DNA from: Pedobacter sp. ASV28
GTDB lineage: Bacteria; Bacteroidota; Bacteroidia; Sphingobacteriales; Sphingobacteriaceae
Direction of reading: 5' to 3'
Length of the DNA: 64,000 bases
Assembly (NCBI RefSeq): GCF_016428855.1
Contig: NZ_JAELTN010000008.1
Location: 1-64,000, forward strand
A program made the translations under genes and the position numbers. Below are positions 37,501 to 45,733 of this stretch, in pieces; within the stretch, counting starts at the first letter, position 1, and each line of letters starts with the position of its first letter. The notes under the pieces were generated by a model, which saw only the letters and a program-made list of their open reading frames with translations, was not told the origin of the DNA and searched no databases.

Positions 37501-37929
37501 GGTGTCCTTGATGCGTAAAAGCGTTTCACCAGTATCAAGTGTAGCGGTGCCCACCTTTTCCCAGTAATAGCCATCTTGTCCGTGTATGCCAGATTCCTGG
37601 CTCATGGCCACCTCATTCACGTAAATTAAAAATCGTCGTGTACCAGGTCTATTATCGGGATAATCCCGAGAACGGGTCCATATATCGTAGGTGCCAGCGG
37701 TTTTAACGCTAATGGAGGTATAGGCATTGGCGTTTGGTGTAGTGGTTTGCCCCACACTTAAAATGGCACCGCCCGAAACGCCAATTTCATTACCGCTCAC
37801 CCACCTGTCGGGAAACTGAAACTCTTCGGCTTCTACCAAAAGGGTATTGGTAGTGGTTTGTGCTTTAATTTGAATCAGACAGCTGATGAAAAAAAGAAAG
37901 CCTGTGAACAATACTTTAGGTTGTTTCAT
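34519..37929 (-). CDS. Large secreted PUL protein, CBM-like plus alpha/alpha-toroid-like
   Basis: 1136 residues with a signal peptide (FLFFISCLIQIKAQ). Residues about 30-160 look like a carbohydrate-binding beta-sandwich (LLVEAEEFQFPDRW, TAGTYDIWTRSRDYPDNRPGTRRF, GYYWEKVGTATLDTGE). A beta-rich middle follows, then from about 520 a helical part with W/Y-rich repeats (YNTSFYPNWWDLMDIYELTKYS, YPYVGPDVTSIYYHHIPSQLAF) like alpha/alpha-toroid lyases and hydrolases. I do not recognise the family. It is a paralogue of the 47185 gene and a distant one of the 50646 gene. It follows the propeller proteins by ten bases in the same unit. Confidence 0.7.
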   Translation of the reverse strand: MKQPKVLFTGFLFFISCLIQIKAQTTTNTLLVEAEEFQFPDRWVSGNEIGVSGGAILSVGQTTTPNANAYTSISVKTAGTYDIWTRSRDYPDNRPGTRRFLIYVNEVAMSQESGIHGQDGYYWEKVGTATLDTGETLLRIKDTRGYFGRCDALLLTTVTSFNPNLQSLAALQGFKISPKKLESIPPSALVAAPYLPITSSATTNAEMNNGHLKLQFVTVLDAATNSPRIVSTTSLYNGGQWTAVNTGVESNRIFLLHEATPDVNFIGVNPAWENAAGMSTFQSMGQTFSVFDQANGKNPFSAGELLLCRATAVTKISDEEIHVTYATDSGYTLTGTWKLAAGTNHLSLTLNYQATATGYYSFAVAALQPIAANAVKNVQLPPMFQYQRLPDQPLMVPSALTPQPVSIVETTVNNTPYSYFVAGALSNFPLEWATGETSPMGFSLKNESNQVQPLAFGPILGFADSKLNSGQSITREFMIGALPSTWDGALEYLSNKVYEVKDYRKQGTTSLTNAALNMVDLIKNDNASGWDTTMKGFYDIEQNPVIAPVVVNTSPLALLSAAVLGQDEDMYLKRALPAIEYTLSRRGYRWSNKLGTLYTPTESSLKLSPYSKEFNVAYFEGLDKLTKGANPWLVDLALPNGELRTTTNSWTEKLAAYRMTQSASWLSDAIRGADLFLTNDVYATKTTALDENGFYNTSFYPNWWDLMDIYELTKYSRYLTAAEKSAFYTIAGIRSYPKVAANQQTIHPGNNYSGTTTIWWKGAQQYRLGYPRVAGDVQEKQVAQDLVSPVGLGFEQPVTLFFPKAQILHVYMSNWAPNLLRIFQYNNRDIFQTYARNSIIGRFANYPGYYARGFTDVPLKADYPYVGPDVTSIYYHHIPSQLAFSVDFLVTEAMQRSQGNINFPYSRQEGFVWFNNRIFGGGKGKVYTDKEATLLLKKDLVQVDNPEVNYLTAISENKFWVIALNESPNPTAVSLTLTDSVKVASNSSSELYANDNCTPTTKVMNGRTTQLTLGAKSVSALSFPLSTPFKEIKAPKLPQGMYTTIVDSNWGTFYVFRIRSPFGWDSIYAYLDTPPLENAAANLSSNIDSATLQRVAYPYEWSLKKISYGQQVVLNLQLTLNGVNKNLSVTVNGTSN

Positions 37930-37939
37930 ACCTCAAACA

Positions 37940-39553
37940 TTATTGTTTAATAAATTTTGTACTTATCTCTCCTTGTCTAGTGCTTATGGCAGCAATATAG
38001 GTCCCCTGAATAAGGTTAACCCGTGGTTTTATCTTGGTAAAGCCTACATCTACCTTGAGCAGTTCTGTGCCTATTACTTTTCCGCTCATATCAATGATCC
38101 TTAAGGTGGTTAAACCGGCTTCGGGCATGTTAATGAGCATTTCCAGCACTTTATCATTGGGATAGATGGCTTGGATAGTCGTTGCAGCTGTATTGGTGAA
38201 TTGCATGAAACGAACATCGGATAAACTGAACTGTCCATTAGTGTCTACCGATTTTAAGCGATAATAGTTTAACCCTTTGAACGGATTGGCATCTACATAT
38301 CTATAATGAATGGTTTTATCGGAATAACCATTGGCTAAAACCTTCCCAATTTCCTTAAATTGTCCATCGTCCTGCGCCCGTTGTATTTCAAAATAAGCAC
38401 TTTCTTTTTCTGAAGATGAAGACCAGTTAAGCGTGGTAGTAAGGTTGCTTTTTTGCACTGAAAATGCCTGCAATGAAATAGGCAGCACCTCATCTGGAGG
38501 AATGGGAGTAAACGAATAACATACTCCCCTGAAAACCGTATTTGTGGCAGCGGTTGCTAAAACTATTGGTGTGGCCGAAAATGTTCCATTTAATCCACTG
38601 TTATCTGTAATGCTCACCAACTCTCCACCGCCTGCGTCGCCTGTACCACTTTTACGAGTAGCATACATCATCACACTACCATTACTTGCATTGCCTGTTA
38701 TTCCCACATATTGGTCATTAGCCACGCCTATTTTTCCATTGCTTACCCACGTTCCATTAACCAGGGAGTATTTAAAAACTCCAGCGGTATTATCAGCCAC
38801 ATACAGCACATCTGGCCCAGGTACGGTATTGCATACATCAGCCAAAAAAAACTGGCAAGGGCTACCTGTTGCGGGATAACCAGGTAAATTGGCCACTGCC
38901 TGCCCTGTAATAGGCAACACGCCTGGTCCAACGGTAGCAATTCTGGTATCGCCACTGGTAGAAGACATGTACAATTGTCCATCGAAAACATTGATGGCAC
39001 GTCCCGTCACGGTGGTTAATGCTGTAGAGGTGGTAGCCCCTAATGGTGCGTAGCGAACTCCCGTTGTTCCACCCGTCATCCAAATACCGTTATTTCCATC
39101 AAATACGGCGCAACGGGCATTTACGGCCGAAAAGGCATCGGTAACACTGGTAGCAGTATTGATGGTATTGTTGGCGTAAATAATACCCGCAGTTCTGTTG
39201 ATAGTACTGCTTACGGAAGTACCGATAGAAGCTGTTCCAAGAGCAGCATCATAACCAAATAAACAAACGGATTGCCCATCGGGAGACAGTACCGGATAAC
39301 CTTCATAAGCATATTTGCCAGATAGGGTTAGCTTTTTATTGCTCCCTGAATTGACAATAGGCATGGCAATGGTCCTGATTAAAGTTCCAGAGGTATTGTA
39401 CTCATCCAGATAAACAGGTGTTGCAGCAGTGGTAAGCGAGGCACTTCCATCACCGATTCTTACCACAAAAATGTTTCTGTTGGATAAATTTTGAGCATGC
39501 AGCTCCAGTACTGTGCAGCAGATGAGCAGCAGTAAATAGCCATATCGTTTCAT
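37940..39553 (-). CDS. Secreted beta-propeller/FnIII protein with T9SS-type C-terminal sorting domain
   Basis: 537 residues with a signal peptide (LLLLICCTVLELHAQ). Residues about 25-350 are propeller-like with the repeated opening VVRIGDGSASL..PVYLDEY, GKYAYEGYPVLSPDGQSV, and FFLADV. An FnIII-like domain near 365-450 has LQAFSVQKSNLTTTLNWSSSSEKESAYFEIQRA. The last 80 residues (MINMPEAGLTTLRIIDMSGKVIG ending STKFIKQ) match type A T9SS sorting signals. It should be exported by the type IX system and held on or released from the surface. Its ligand is unknown. It is the most divergent of three tandem paralogues. Confidence 0.8.
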   Translation of the reverse strand: MKRYGYLLLLICCTVLELHAQNLSNRNIFVVRIGDGSASLTTAATPVYLDEYNTSGTLIRTIAMPIVNSGSNKKLTLSGKYAYEGYPVLSPDGQSVCLFGYDAALGTASIGTSVSSTINRTAGIIYANNTINTATSVTDAFSAVNARCAVFDGNNGIWMTGGTTGVRYAPLGATTSTALTTVTGRAINVFDGQLYMSSTSGDTRIATVGPGVLPITGQAVANLPGYPATGSPCQFFLADVCNTVPGPDVLYVADNTAGVFKYSLVNGTWVSNGKIGVANDQYVGITGNASNGSVMMYATRKSGTGDAGGGELVSITDNSGLNGTFSATPIVLATAATNTVFRGVCYSFTPIPPDEVLPISLQAFSVQKSNLTTTLNWSSSSEKESAYFEIQRAQDDGQFKEIGKVLANGYSDKTIHYRYVDANPFKGLNYYRLKSVDTNGQFSLSDVRFMQFTNTAATTIQAIYPNDKVLEMLINMPEAGLTTLRIIDMSGKVIGTELLKVDVGFTKIKPRVNLIQGTYIAAISTRQGEISTKFIKQ

Positions 39554-39680
39554 ACCACAGTTTTGGTTAGTTTAACTTATTGTATTAGCAACAGTCATTT
39601 GATACCACTGAAATCAACTTAGCAGCAGTTCTTTTTATAGAAATGGAAAAGGATGGTATTTGAATACCATCCTTCCCTAT

Positions 39681-41273
39681 TTATTTCGCAATTTTTGTTT
39701 TGGTGATTTCATTACCAATTTTAGAAGCAACGATATATATGCCTGTGCTAGCGGTAAATGGCACTTCAACGGTATTCCATCCGCTGGTTAAGGTTGCGGT
39801 TACTTTTGCCAAGGCATTTCCTGAAATATTGTAGACCTTAATTTCGGAAGTTGAGTTTGTCGAAGCAAATACGGAAACCTGTAGGCTATTATCTTTCACC
39901 TGAACTTTTAAGTCGTTTTTCTGAAGGCTCGATTTTACTGGAATTGGGCCATAGTCTGTAAAACGATTATCAAAATCTACCTGACGTAATTTATAATAAA
40001 CCGTACCCGATAATGGTGATAAATCAGTAAACGAATAATTTAATGTTTCGTTGGCCGTTCCCGCTCCTCTAACACTGCCCAGTTTGATGAAGTGCTGTCC
40101 ATCGGCAGATCTGTAAATTTCGTAATGTGAATTATTCTGTTCGGAAGCCGTTGACCAGTTTAAGCGAACACTATTGCCGGCTTCTTTGCCTGTAAACGAA
40201 ATGAGAGATACCGGATTTGTGGTTACCGTTGGAGATAAGGATAAACCACGAAATACCGTGTTAGTTGCTGCAGTAGCAATATCTGTAGCTGTAGCAGTCA
40301 TTGCAACGTTGTAACCAGTTGCATCCGTAATTTTAAATATTTTATTGGCTGAGGCGGCAAATCTTACGCCATAGAGCGTAACCTCATTTCCAGAAATCAC
40401 TCCGGTTAAACCTGTATATTGCCCAGCAATCACATTATTCAACACCCAATTGCCACCGACCAACGAATATTTAGCGATTCCATCTGTATTCGCCGAATTG
40501 GCAATGTATAAAACATCATATCCCGCTATCGTAGGATCAACATCAGCAAAGAAAAACTCTCGTCCTGATGGTGCCGTGGTTGGCATACCGGGCAATCCAG
40601 TAACAGTCTGACCAGCGGTTACCGGTAAGCCTGTACCAACGGTAACTATCGGACCAGATGATCCTGATATTTGTGAGGCATATAGCTGATTATTAAAAAT
40701 CCGCATAGATCTTCCTGTACGTCCAGCTATGGATGTTGCCGTAGTAGCACCAACTGTAGTATAATAAATGTTTGCAGTTCCCCCTGATATCCATAAATTG
40801 TTTCCGTCTGCTACTGCTGAGGAAATCAATTGTACGTTAAAAATATCTAGTGCAGTGCTTGTATTTACATTACCAGTTCCATCTATTACACCTACCACCC
40901 TGTTGTAGGTTGCACTAGCCGAGGTTGCTATCGTAGCCGTACCGGCAGGCGCATCATAGCCCGTTAAGGTGAGCTTTTTTCCGTCTTGTGAAAGCGATAA
41001 AAGTCCTTCAGATGAAGAAACACTTGCGGTATTTCCATCTAATGTTAGTCTTCGGTTAGCACCGACCACTGTCGTAGGTAAAGCAATACTTCGAATCAAT
41101 GTCCCACTGGTGGAGTATTCATCAATAAATACAGCCGTAGCACTTGTTCCCAAGGCTGCTGACCCATCGCCAACCCGCAATACAGATAAACTGCCCGCCG
41201 TGAATGCAGTTTGTGAAAAAGATGTATAGGCTGTTACAGCAAACAAACAACTTAATAGTAGTTTTCTTTTCAT
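39681..41273 (-). CDS. Secreted beta-propeller/FnIII protein with T9SS-type sorting domain (paralogue)
   Basis: 530 residues with a signal peptide (MKRKLLLSCLFAVTAYTSFSQ). The propeller-like part (LSVLRVGDGSAALGTSATAVFIDEY, LLSLSQDGKKLTLTGYDA, GREFFFADV, YDVLYIANS) spans about 25-340. The FnIII-like part is near 350-445 (LNWSTASEQNNSHYEIYRSADG). The C-terminal domain (about 450-530, VYNISGNALAKVTATL to TKTKIAK) fits a T9SS sorting signal. The function is unknown; surface display near SusC/SusD suggests glycan capture or adhesion. The gene directly upstream encodes a truncated copy. Confidence 0.8.
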   Translation of the reverse strand: MKRKLLLSCLFAVTAYTSFSQTAFTAGSLSVLRVGDGSAALGTSATAVFIDEYSTSGTLIRSIALPTTVVGANRRLTLDGNTASVSSSEGLLSLSQDGKKLTLTGYDAPAGTATIATSASATYNRVVGVIDGTGNVNTSTALDIFNVQLISSAVADGNNLWISGGTANIYYTTVGATTATSIAGRTGRSMRIFNNQLYASQISGSSGPIVTVGTGLPVTAGQTVTGLPGMPTTAPSGREFFFADVDPTIAGYDVLYIANSANTDGIAKYSLVGGNWVLNNVIAGQYTGLTGVISGNEVTLYGVRFAASANKIFKITDATGYNVAMTATATDIATAATNTVFRGLSLSPTVTTNPVSLISFTGKEAGNSVRLNWSTASEQNNSHYEIYRSADGQHFIKLGSVRGAGTANETLNYSFTDLSPLSGTVYYKLRQVDFDNRFTDYGPIPVKSSLQKNDLKVQVKDNSLQVSVFASTNSTSEIKVYNISGNALAKVTATLTSGWNTVEVPFTASTGIYIVASKIGNEITKTKIAK

Positions 41274-41302
41274 TATAGTTTGGTTTATTAATCAATAAAT
41301 GG

Positions 41303-42367
41303 TTAAGGTTTTTGAGGCGATAATGAAAGTCCACGGAAGACCATATTGGCTCCAGTTTTGGCAAGAACTGAACGGGTTAATGCAGCAATAGATCCATTGT
41401 GACCTGTATTGTCTGTAATTTTAAATAGCTCCGATGAAGTAGCACCATACTTAACTCCGTAAACGGTTACTTCGTTACCAGATACGGTAGCGGTAAGACC
41501 AGTGTATTGTCCTTTTACGGTACCATTTGAAACCCAAGAACCATCTACGAGAGAATATTTAGTGATGCCGTCAGTAATTCCAGTATTTGCGATATATAGC
41601 ACATCATAACCAGGGATATTTGGATTAATATCTGCAAAGAAAAATTCTCTGCCAGTTGGGCTACTTCCGTTAATGGTGAGACCAGGAACTGCAACTGCTG
41701 TTTGAGGAGCTGTGGTTGGCAAACCTATTCCAATAGTCACTAAAGGACCTACCAAACCAGAGGATTGAGCAGCATATAGTTGGTTTTTAAAGATGCGAAT
41801 AGACCTTCCAGAACGTGCAATGATGGAGGTCGCATTGGTTGAACCGATTGTAGTCGTATAAATATTAGCGTTTCCACCAGCAATCCACACGTTATTTCCA
41901 TCGGTTACTGCCGAACTGATATAAACTTTAGTATAAATATTTAAGGAGGTGGAGGTATTTACATTACCTGCCCCATCTATCACGCCAATAACTCTGTTAG
42001 CTTGATCACTTTCTGAAGCAACTACTGCATCTGTACCCACAGCAGCATCGTAACCTGCTAGGGAAAGTTTTTTAGCATCTTGAGAAAGCGACAAAAGTCC
42101 TTCGAAGGAAGAAACGCCAGGCGTATTGCCATCTAAGGTTAGTCGTTTGTTTTTTCCAGCCGATGCGGTTGGTAAAGCGATACTTCTGATCAGCTTTCCG
42201 CTGGTTGAATACTCATCAATAAATACTGGAAGAGCTGCTGTTCCTAAGGTTGTTGTTCCATCTCCAACCCTTAACACCGACAAACTGCCTGGCGTAAATG
42301 CGGTTTGAGAAAAAGCAGTACGTACAACGATTGCAAATAAACAGGTTAGTAAAAGTTTTCTATTCAT
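41303..42367 (-). CDS. Truncated propeller paralogue lacking FnIII and T9SS domains
   Basis: 354 residues from MNRKLLLTCLFAIVVRTAFSQ, the ATG that aligns with the start of the next paralogue; two earlier ATGs in frame (42385, 42373) are less likely. The propeller part is very like that of the 39681 gene (LSVLRVGDGTTTLGTAALPVFIDEY, GREFFFADINPNIPGYDVLYIA). It stops at FRGLSLSPQKP, just where the relative continues into its FnIII domain. The next ATG is only 30 bases on, so no remnant of the missing tail is left. It has a signal peptide but no sorting domain, so it would stay in the periplasm. It may be a decayed duplicate or a real soluble partner. Confidence 0.75.
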   Translation of the reverse strand: MNRKLLLTCLFAIVVRTAFSQTAFTPGSLSVLRVGDGTTTLGTAALPVFIDEYSTSGKLIRSIALPTASAGKNKRLTLDGNTPGVSSFEGLLSLSQDAKKLSLAGYDAAVGTDAVVASESDQANRVIGVIDGAGNVNTSTSLNIYTKVYISSAVTDGNNVWIAGGNANIYTTTIGSTNATSIIARSGRSIRIFKNQLYAAQSSGLVGPLVTIGIGLPTTAPQTAVAVPGLTINGSSPTGREFFFADINPNIPGYDVLYIANTGITDGITKYSLVDGSWVSNGTVKGQYTGLTATVSGNEVTVYGVKYGATSSELFKITDNTGHNGSIAALTRSVLAKTGANMVFRGLSLSPQKP

Positions 42368-42506
42368 ATCCATTTTTTTAAGCATACGGGTTGGTTAAGA
42401 AGCAGCTGACACTGTGATGAATGAAGCAAACTTATTTCAAGTGGCACATTCGATAACTAGCCTATGCAAAACCCGTAAGTGATTTTTAAATTAAAAAGAT
42501 TTATAT

Positions 42507-42526
42507 TGGTTTGGTTTGGTTTGGTT
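42507..42526. promoter_or_regulatory. (TGGTT)x4 box B, upstream of propeller-protein unit
   Basis: Four exact TGGTT units on the plus strand lie 139 bases before the start of the minus-strand gene at 42367. The spacer to the gene has a 7-base ACGGGTT/AACCCGT inverted pair (42386-42392, 42470-42476) that could fold the leader. The box sits in a 440-base stretch (42368-42811) with no gene. Confidence 0.6.
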
Positions 42527-42749
42527 TATATTTTAACCAAAAGTATTAGTTATTTTCGTAAATGCAATTTTTTTTGAAAAAACTTTTTATTCTAATGGGA
42601 TGATAAGGAAAAACACCACAGTCTTTCGTCACCCCGACTACGTAGTAGCCGCAAAACAAATTTATTTCGTGATCGTAAAGCTATAGTAGATTTTATGACG
42701 TTTAAGGTTCCCGTTTTCACTGAAATGACGTTCTGATGAAAGGTTTTGT

Positions 42750-42791
42750 GCTTCAAAGCCTGGTTATTCAAAAATAATCAGGCTTTGAAGC
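42750..42791 (-). terminator. Hairpin terminator after SSS symporter gene
   Basis: 19-base arms (GCTTCAAAGCCTGATTATT in the transcript sense and AATAACCAGGCTTTGAAGC) pair with one mismatch around a 4-base loop, 20 bases after the symporter stop on the minus strand. It separates the symporter unit from the box B unit. Confidence 0.7.
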
Positions 42792-42811
42792 TATTTCAGT
42801 AACAGCTTATA

Positions 42812-44497
42812 TTATCTCACCGCTGTTTTTCTGGAAGCGCTAAATGGAATTAATGCGCTCAACAAAATGATTGTTGCAATGACTGCCACCATACCTGTTG
42901 CTTTTGCTGTAAAAGCACAGAGTACAAACAGCAACAACGCAATAAATGCCAACGAAAACGAGATGACCTGTAAACCAAATTTATTCTGCTTTCTAGTCTC
43001 AGCAAGTTCTTCTTCGTCGACTTGTACAACCGTTGCTTTACGCAGGGCTTTACGCTCCTGCAATAGCAAGTATTCTTTGCTGATCCATCCCTTTGATGCG
43101 GCATATGTCTCGTAAATGATCAATAAAATAAATGGTAGTAATACCCCTAGTAGCATCTCATTTGCACGACTTAATTTATAATCAAGCACCAATGGTAGTA
43201 CTATTTTAAATAACAGGTTCACGGTTAAGCTAATCATGGTCACCAAAATAGTTGCCTTTCCAGTAATTCGCTTGGAGAACAAAGCCCATATTGGTGGCGC
43301 TAATAATGGACCGCCAGTAATCGCACCAACACTTAACGTAAATTCTACAATACCACCAATATAGGGGACAATTAAGGCGATGGCAATCATCCCGAAACCA
43401 AAGCACCAAGAAGAAGTACGGGCTACTTTCATTAACTGTTTATCGCTTGCACCAGGGTTAATGTTGCCTTTATAAATATCATTGGTAAATACTGCAGAAA
43501 CTACATTTAATGCGGTATTTGCAGATGCCGAAGTAGAAAAATACATACCGGTTAAAATCAAACCCATCAAACCTGCAGGCAGTACTTGTTTACAAACCAT
43601 AAGGTAGGCATTTTCGGTTTCGATCCCTGATAAACCAGGATTAATGGTTTGGTAAATCATGGGTGGCAACATCCACAATACTGGACTTAAGATATACAAG
43701 CCCGCAAAAAGAAACGCTACTTTAGAAGCCGATTTTGGTGTATCTACACTGGTGTAACGTTGCACAAAAGTCCAATTACCGCCAATATAAAAAATGTGAT
43801 ACAAGGCAAAAGCACCAATAAATCCCCAAGTGTATTCGCCGTTAACAGGCTGGAAAAAATCATCGGGAACTTTGGTTAAGAAATTCTGTACACCACCCGC
43901 TTCCGTAAAAGCTAGAGGGATAATCAACAGCACCGCTGCCGTTAAAATCACAAACTGCAAAATGTCGGTGACCATTACCGCCCACAAACCACCTACCGCG
44001 GTGTAAGCAATCATCAAGATACCCAATACCACGGTTACAGGCACTAATGGGAATTCGAGAGAGGAGCCCACTAATTTAGAAACTGAATATAACACCGAGC
44101 CTTTGATGAACAGTGACACCAACATAAAGATGTAGATGAAGCTTTTTTGAACTTTCTCGCCAAGTCTTTCTTTGATAAATTCTGCTGCCGTTAAGCTTCC
44201 AGTGGCTTTCCATTTGGGCGCTAGGTACAAACCTGTCACCAAGCCACCAATACACATGGTCCACTGAATGGTAACGGCAACCCAACCATACTTATAAGCA
44301 ATGGAACCCCATGCCACAAAGGTACCTGCTGAGAAAAAGCTCATGAACAGCGATAAACCTCCGATGAACCAAGGCACTGCTTCGCCGCCCGCGAAAAACG
44401 ACTTGAGGTTACGGCCAGTCCGCGAGAACAGCAGACCAATTACCATGATAAATACGGAGAAAACAACGATGACGGAGGTATCTATTAGCGAGTTCAT
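42812..44497 (-). CDS. Sodium:solute symporter (SSS/SLC5 family)
   Basis: 561 residues with about 13 membrane helices. Family segments include FFAGGEAVPWFIGGLSLFMSFFSAGTFVAWGS near 35-66, IAYTAVGGLWAVMVTDILQFVIL near 163-185, and TGMYFSTSASANTALNVVSAVFTNDIYK near 313-340 with the sodium-site Ser/Thr. It should take up a monosaccharide or sugar acid with sodium across the inner membrane, the last import step of the PUL. In transcription order it follows the DUF4886 gene with 164 bases between, which contain a palindromic repeat. The substrate cannot be told from sequence. Confidence 0.92.
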   Translation of the reverse strand: MNSLIDTSVIVVFSVFIMVIGLLFSRTGRNLKSFFAGGEAVPWFIGGLSLFMSFFSAGTFVAWGSIAYKYGWVAVTIQWTMCIGGLVTGLYLAPKWKATGSLTAAEFIKERLGEKVQKSFIYIFMLVSLFIKGSVLYSVSKLVGSSLEFPLVPVTVVLGILMIAYTAVGGLWAVMVTDILQFVILTAAVLLIIPLAFTEAGGVQNFLTKVPDDFFQPVNGEYTWGFIGAFALYHIFYIGGNWTFVQRYTSVDTPKSASKVAFLFAGLYILSPVLWMLPPMIYQTINPGLSGIETENAYLMVCKQVLPAGLMGLILTGMYFSTSASANTALNVVSAVFTNDIYKGNINPGASDKQLMKVARTSSWCFGFGMIAIALIVPYIGGIVEFTLSVGAITGGPLLAPPIWALFSKRITGKATILVTMISLTVNLLFKIVLPLVLDYKLSRANEMLLGVLLPFILLIIYETYAASKGWISKEYLLLQERKALRKATVVQVDEEELAETRKQNKFGLQVISFSLAFIALLLFVLCAFTAKATGMVAVIATIILLSALIPFSASRKTAVR

Positions 44498-44538
44498 TCT
44501 TAATTAAGTATTGATATTTAAAAGTTAGGGGTATTAAA

Positions 44539-44617
44539 CGTCATTGCGAGGTACGAAGCAATCTCAGTTTTATTGATTAGCGATTGTTGTAAGATTGCTT
44601 CGTACCTCGCAATGACG
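44539..44617. repeat. REP-like palindromic element between SSS and DUF4886 genes
   Basis: Arms of 26 bases (CGTCATTGCGAGGTACGAAG then CAATCT, and the exact reverse complement) enclose a 27-base loop. The sequence GTCATTGCGAGG-ACGAAGCAATC is of a type dispersed in many Bacteroidota genomes. It lies in the 164-base gap between two genes of the same strand and could lower downstream expression or stabilise the upstream mRNA. A single copy is seen in this window. Confidence 0.8.
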
Positions 44618-44661
44618 GGGTTTAAAAAGTTCATCTCTAATACATCCCCAATTCACCTAAA

Positions 44662-45612
44662 CTATTTTTTATTTGAGTTCTTAATGGTTTGTGCAGCTAC
44701 TTTTCTCAAATACTTTGCAAAATCTGCAGGAACTTTATTTGGTACAAATTGGATGTTTTCAGGAGAGTCTTTAAATAGAAAAGCATACCAAATCAATCCG
44801 CCTAAGTACCTTCCTGCTTCGTTAGCGTGGTTGGCGTCAAAAGTAAATTCCTTATTGTTTTTCCAAGAATAACCCATGTTCAACGAATTGATCTGATTTG
44901 GAAGATTAGGATAGGTTGGATTGGCAAAGTCGAATGCAGTATCTTTTTTATAAGCATATTCTGCGCCAGTAGCCACCTCTTCAAAAGCATCTCCTACTGG
45001 AATTATTCTTACTTTCAGTTGCTTGGCCGCAGCATGATAGGCCTCTCTAGATTTTTGCCACATTTCCATCTGATTTTGCGCCAACTGTCCAGTAGCTACC
45101 CTACCAAAAGTTTTTGCATCAGAGCGATAGGCCCAAGTTTGGTGTAGTACCACCTCTGCTTTTGGCTGAATGGACTTAACGAAGTCGTAAAGCTTTTGGG
45201 CATAAGGTGTATAGCTTTCTTTATCTGCAGAAAGATAAGAAGCTTGTTGTAAAGTAACAATATCCCACTTCCCTTCTGACAGGAGCGTACGTAAAGATTT
45301 TCCTTTATACGGTCTGCCTTCTGCACTTTCCGGATTGGTCTCTGCTGCCTCCACGTATTTCCAGTGCTGCTCCAATGAATGACCACCTAATTCGGCCCTA
45401 CCAATGATCAAATGCTTTCCTTTTTCTTTAGCCATTTCGGGCAAGTAGGCAGATGCATTTTGAGAAAAGCTATTGCCAATCAAAAATATGCGAAGGGTAT
45501 CGTTTTTGGTTTGCCCATAGGTAAAATTGCTTAACAGCATGAGGGCAATTGCCCAAAAGAAAATCTTTTTGGCATGTTCGATCTTTTGTACGATCATTTT
45601 AGTGTAGTTCAT
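44662..45612 (-). CDS. SGNH/GDSL-type esterase-like protein (DUF4886)
   Basis: About 316 residues from the ATG at 45612 (MNYTKMIVQKIEHAKKIFFW); the longer frame to 45651 starts with TTG. A signal peptide ends near SNFTYGQ. RIFLIGNSFSQNASAYLPEMA carries the nucleophile Ser, ELGGHSLEQHW follows, and FTFDANHANEAGRYLGGL near 270 provides the Asp-x-x-His pair. DUF4886 proteins are common in PULs and resemble carbohydrate esterases. Deacylation of the glycan is inferred. A (TGGTN)x4 box lies 64 bases upstream. Confidence 0.82.
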   Translation of the reverse strand: MNYTKMIVQKIEHAKKIFFWAIALMLLSNFTYGQTKNDTLRIFLIGNSFSQNASAYLPEMAKEKGKHLIIGRAELGGHSLEQHWKYVEAAETNPESAEGRPYKGKSLRTLLSEGKWDIVTLQQASYLSADKESYTPYAQKLYDFVKSIQPKAEVVLHQTWAYRSDAKTFGRVATGQLAQNQMEMWQKSREAYHAAAKQLKVRIIPVGDAFEEVATGAEYAYKKDTAFDFANPTYPNLPNQINSLNMGYSWKNNKEFTFDANHANEAGRYLGGLIWYAFLFKDSPENIQFVPNKVPADFAKYLRKVAAQTIKNSNKK

Positions 45613-45676
45613 TTGTGTAATAATTTTTGAATTCAATACGTAGCTTGTCAATTAAAGTCCTCAACGAAAAGCAAAC

Positions 45677-45696
45677 TGGTTTGGTCTGGTATGGTT
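45677..45696. promoter_or_regulatory. (TGGTN)x4 box C, upstream of DUF4886-SSS unit
   Basis: Plus-strand units TGGTT, TGGTC, TGGTA and TGGTT in tandem, 64 bases before the ATG at 45612. The five bases before it (AAACTGG context) match those before box D. The fifth base varies while TGGT is exact in each unit. Confidence 0.6.
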
Positions 45697-45733
45697 AAAA
45701 ATCAAATTTATGAATTATTTCTAATTTTCAAAA

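Noticed and set aside
38743..39083. Overlapping minus-strand frames inside the propeller gene
   Set aside because: They are shadows of the 37940 gene in other frames, without start context or domains.
42507..42526. TGGTT repeats as a simple slippage microsatellite
   Set aside because: Sister boxes at 34435 and 45677 keep TGGT exact while the fifth base differs, and all lie before PUL genes, which slippage would not explain.
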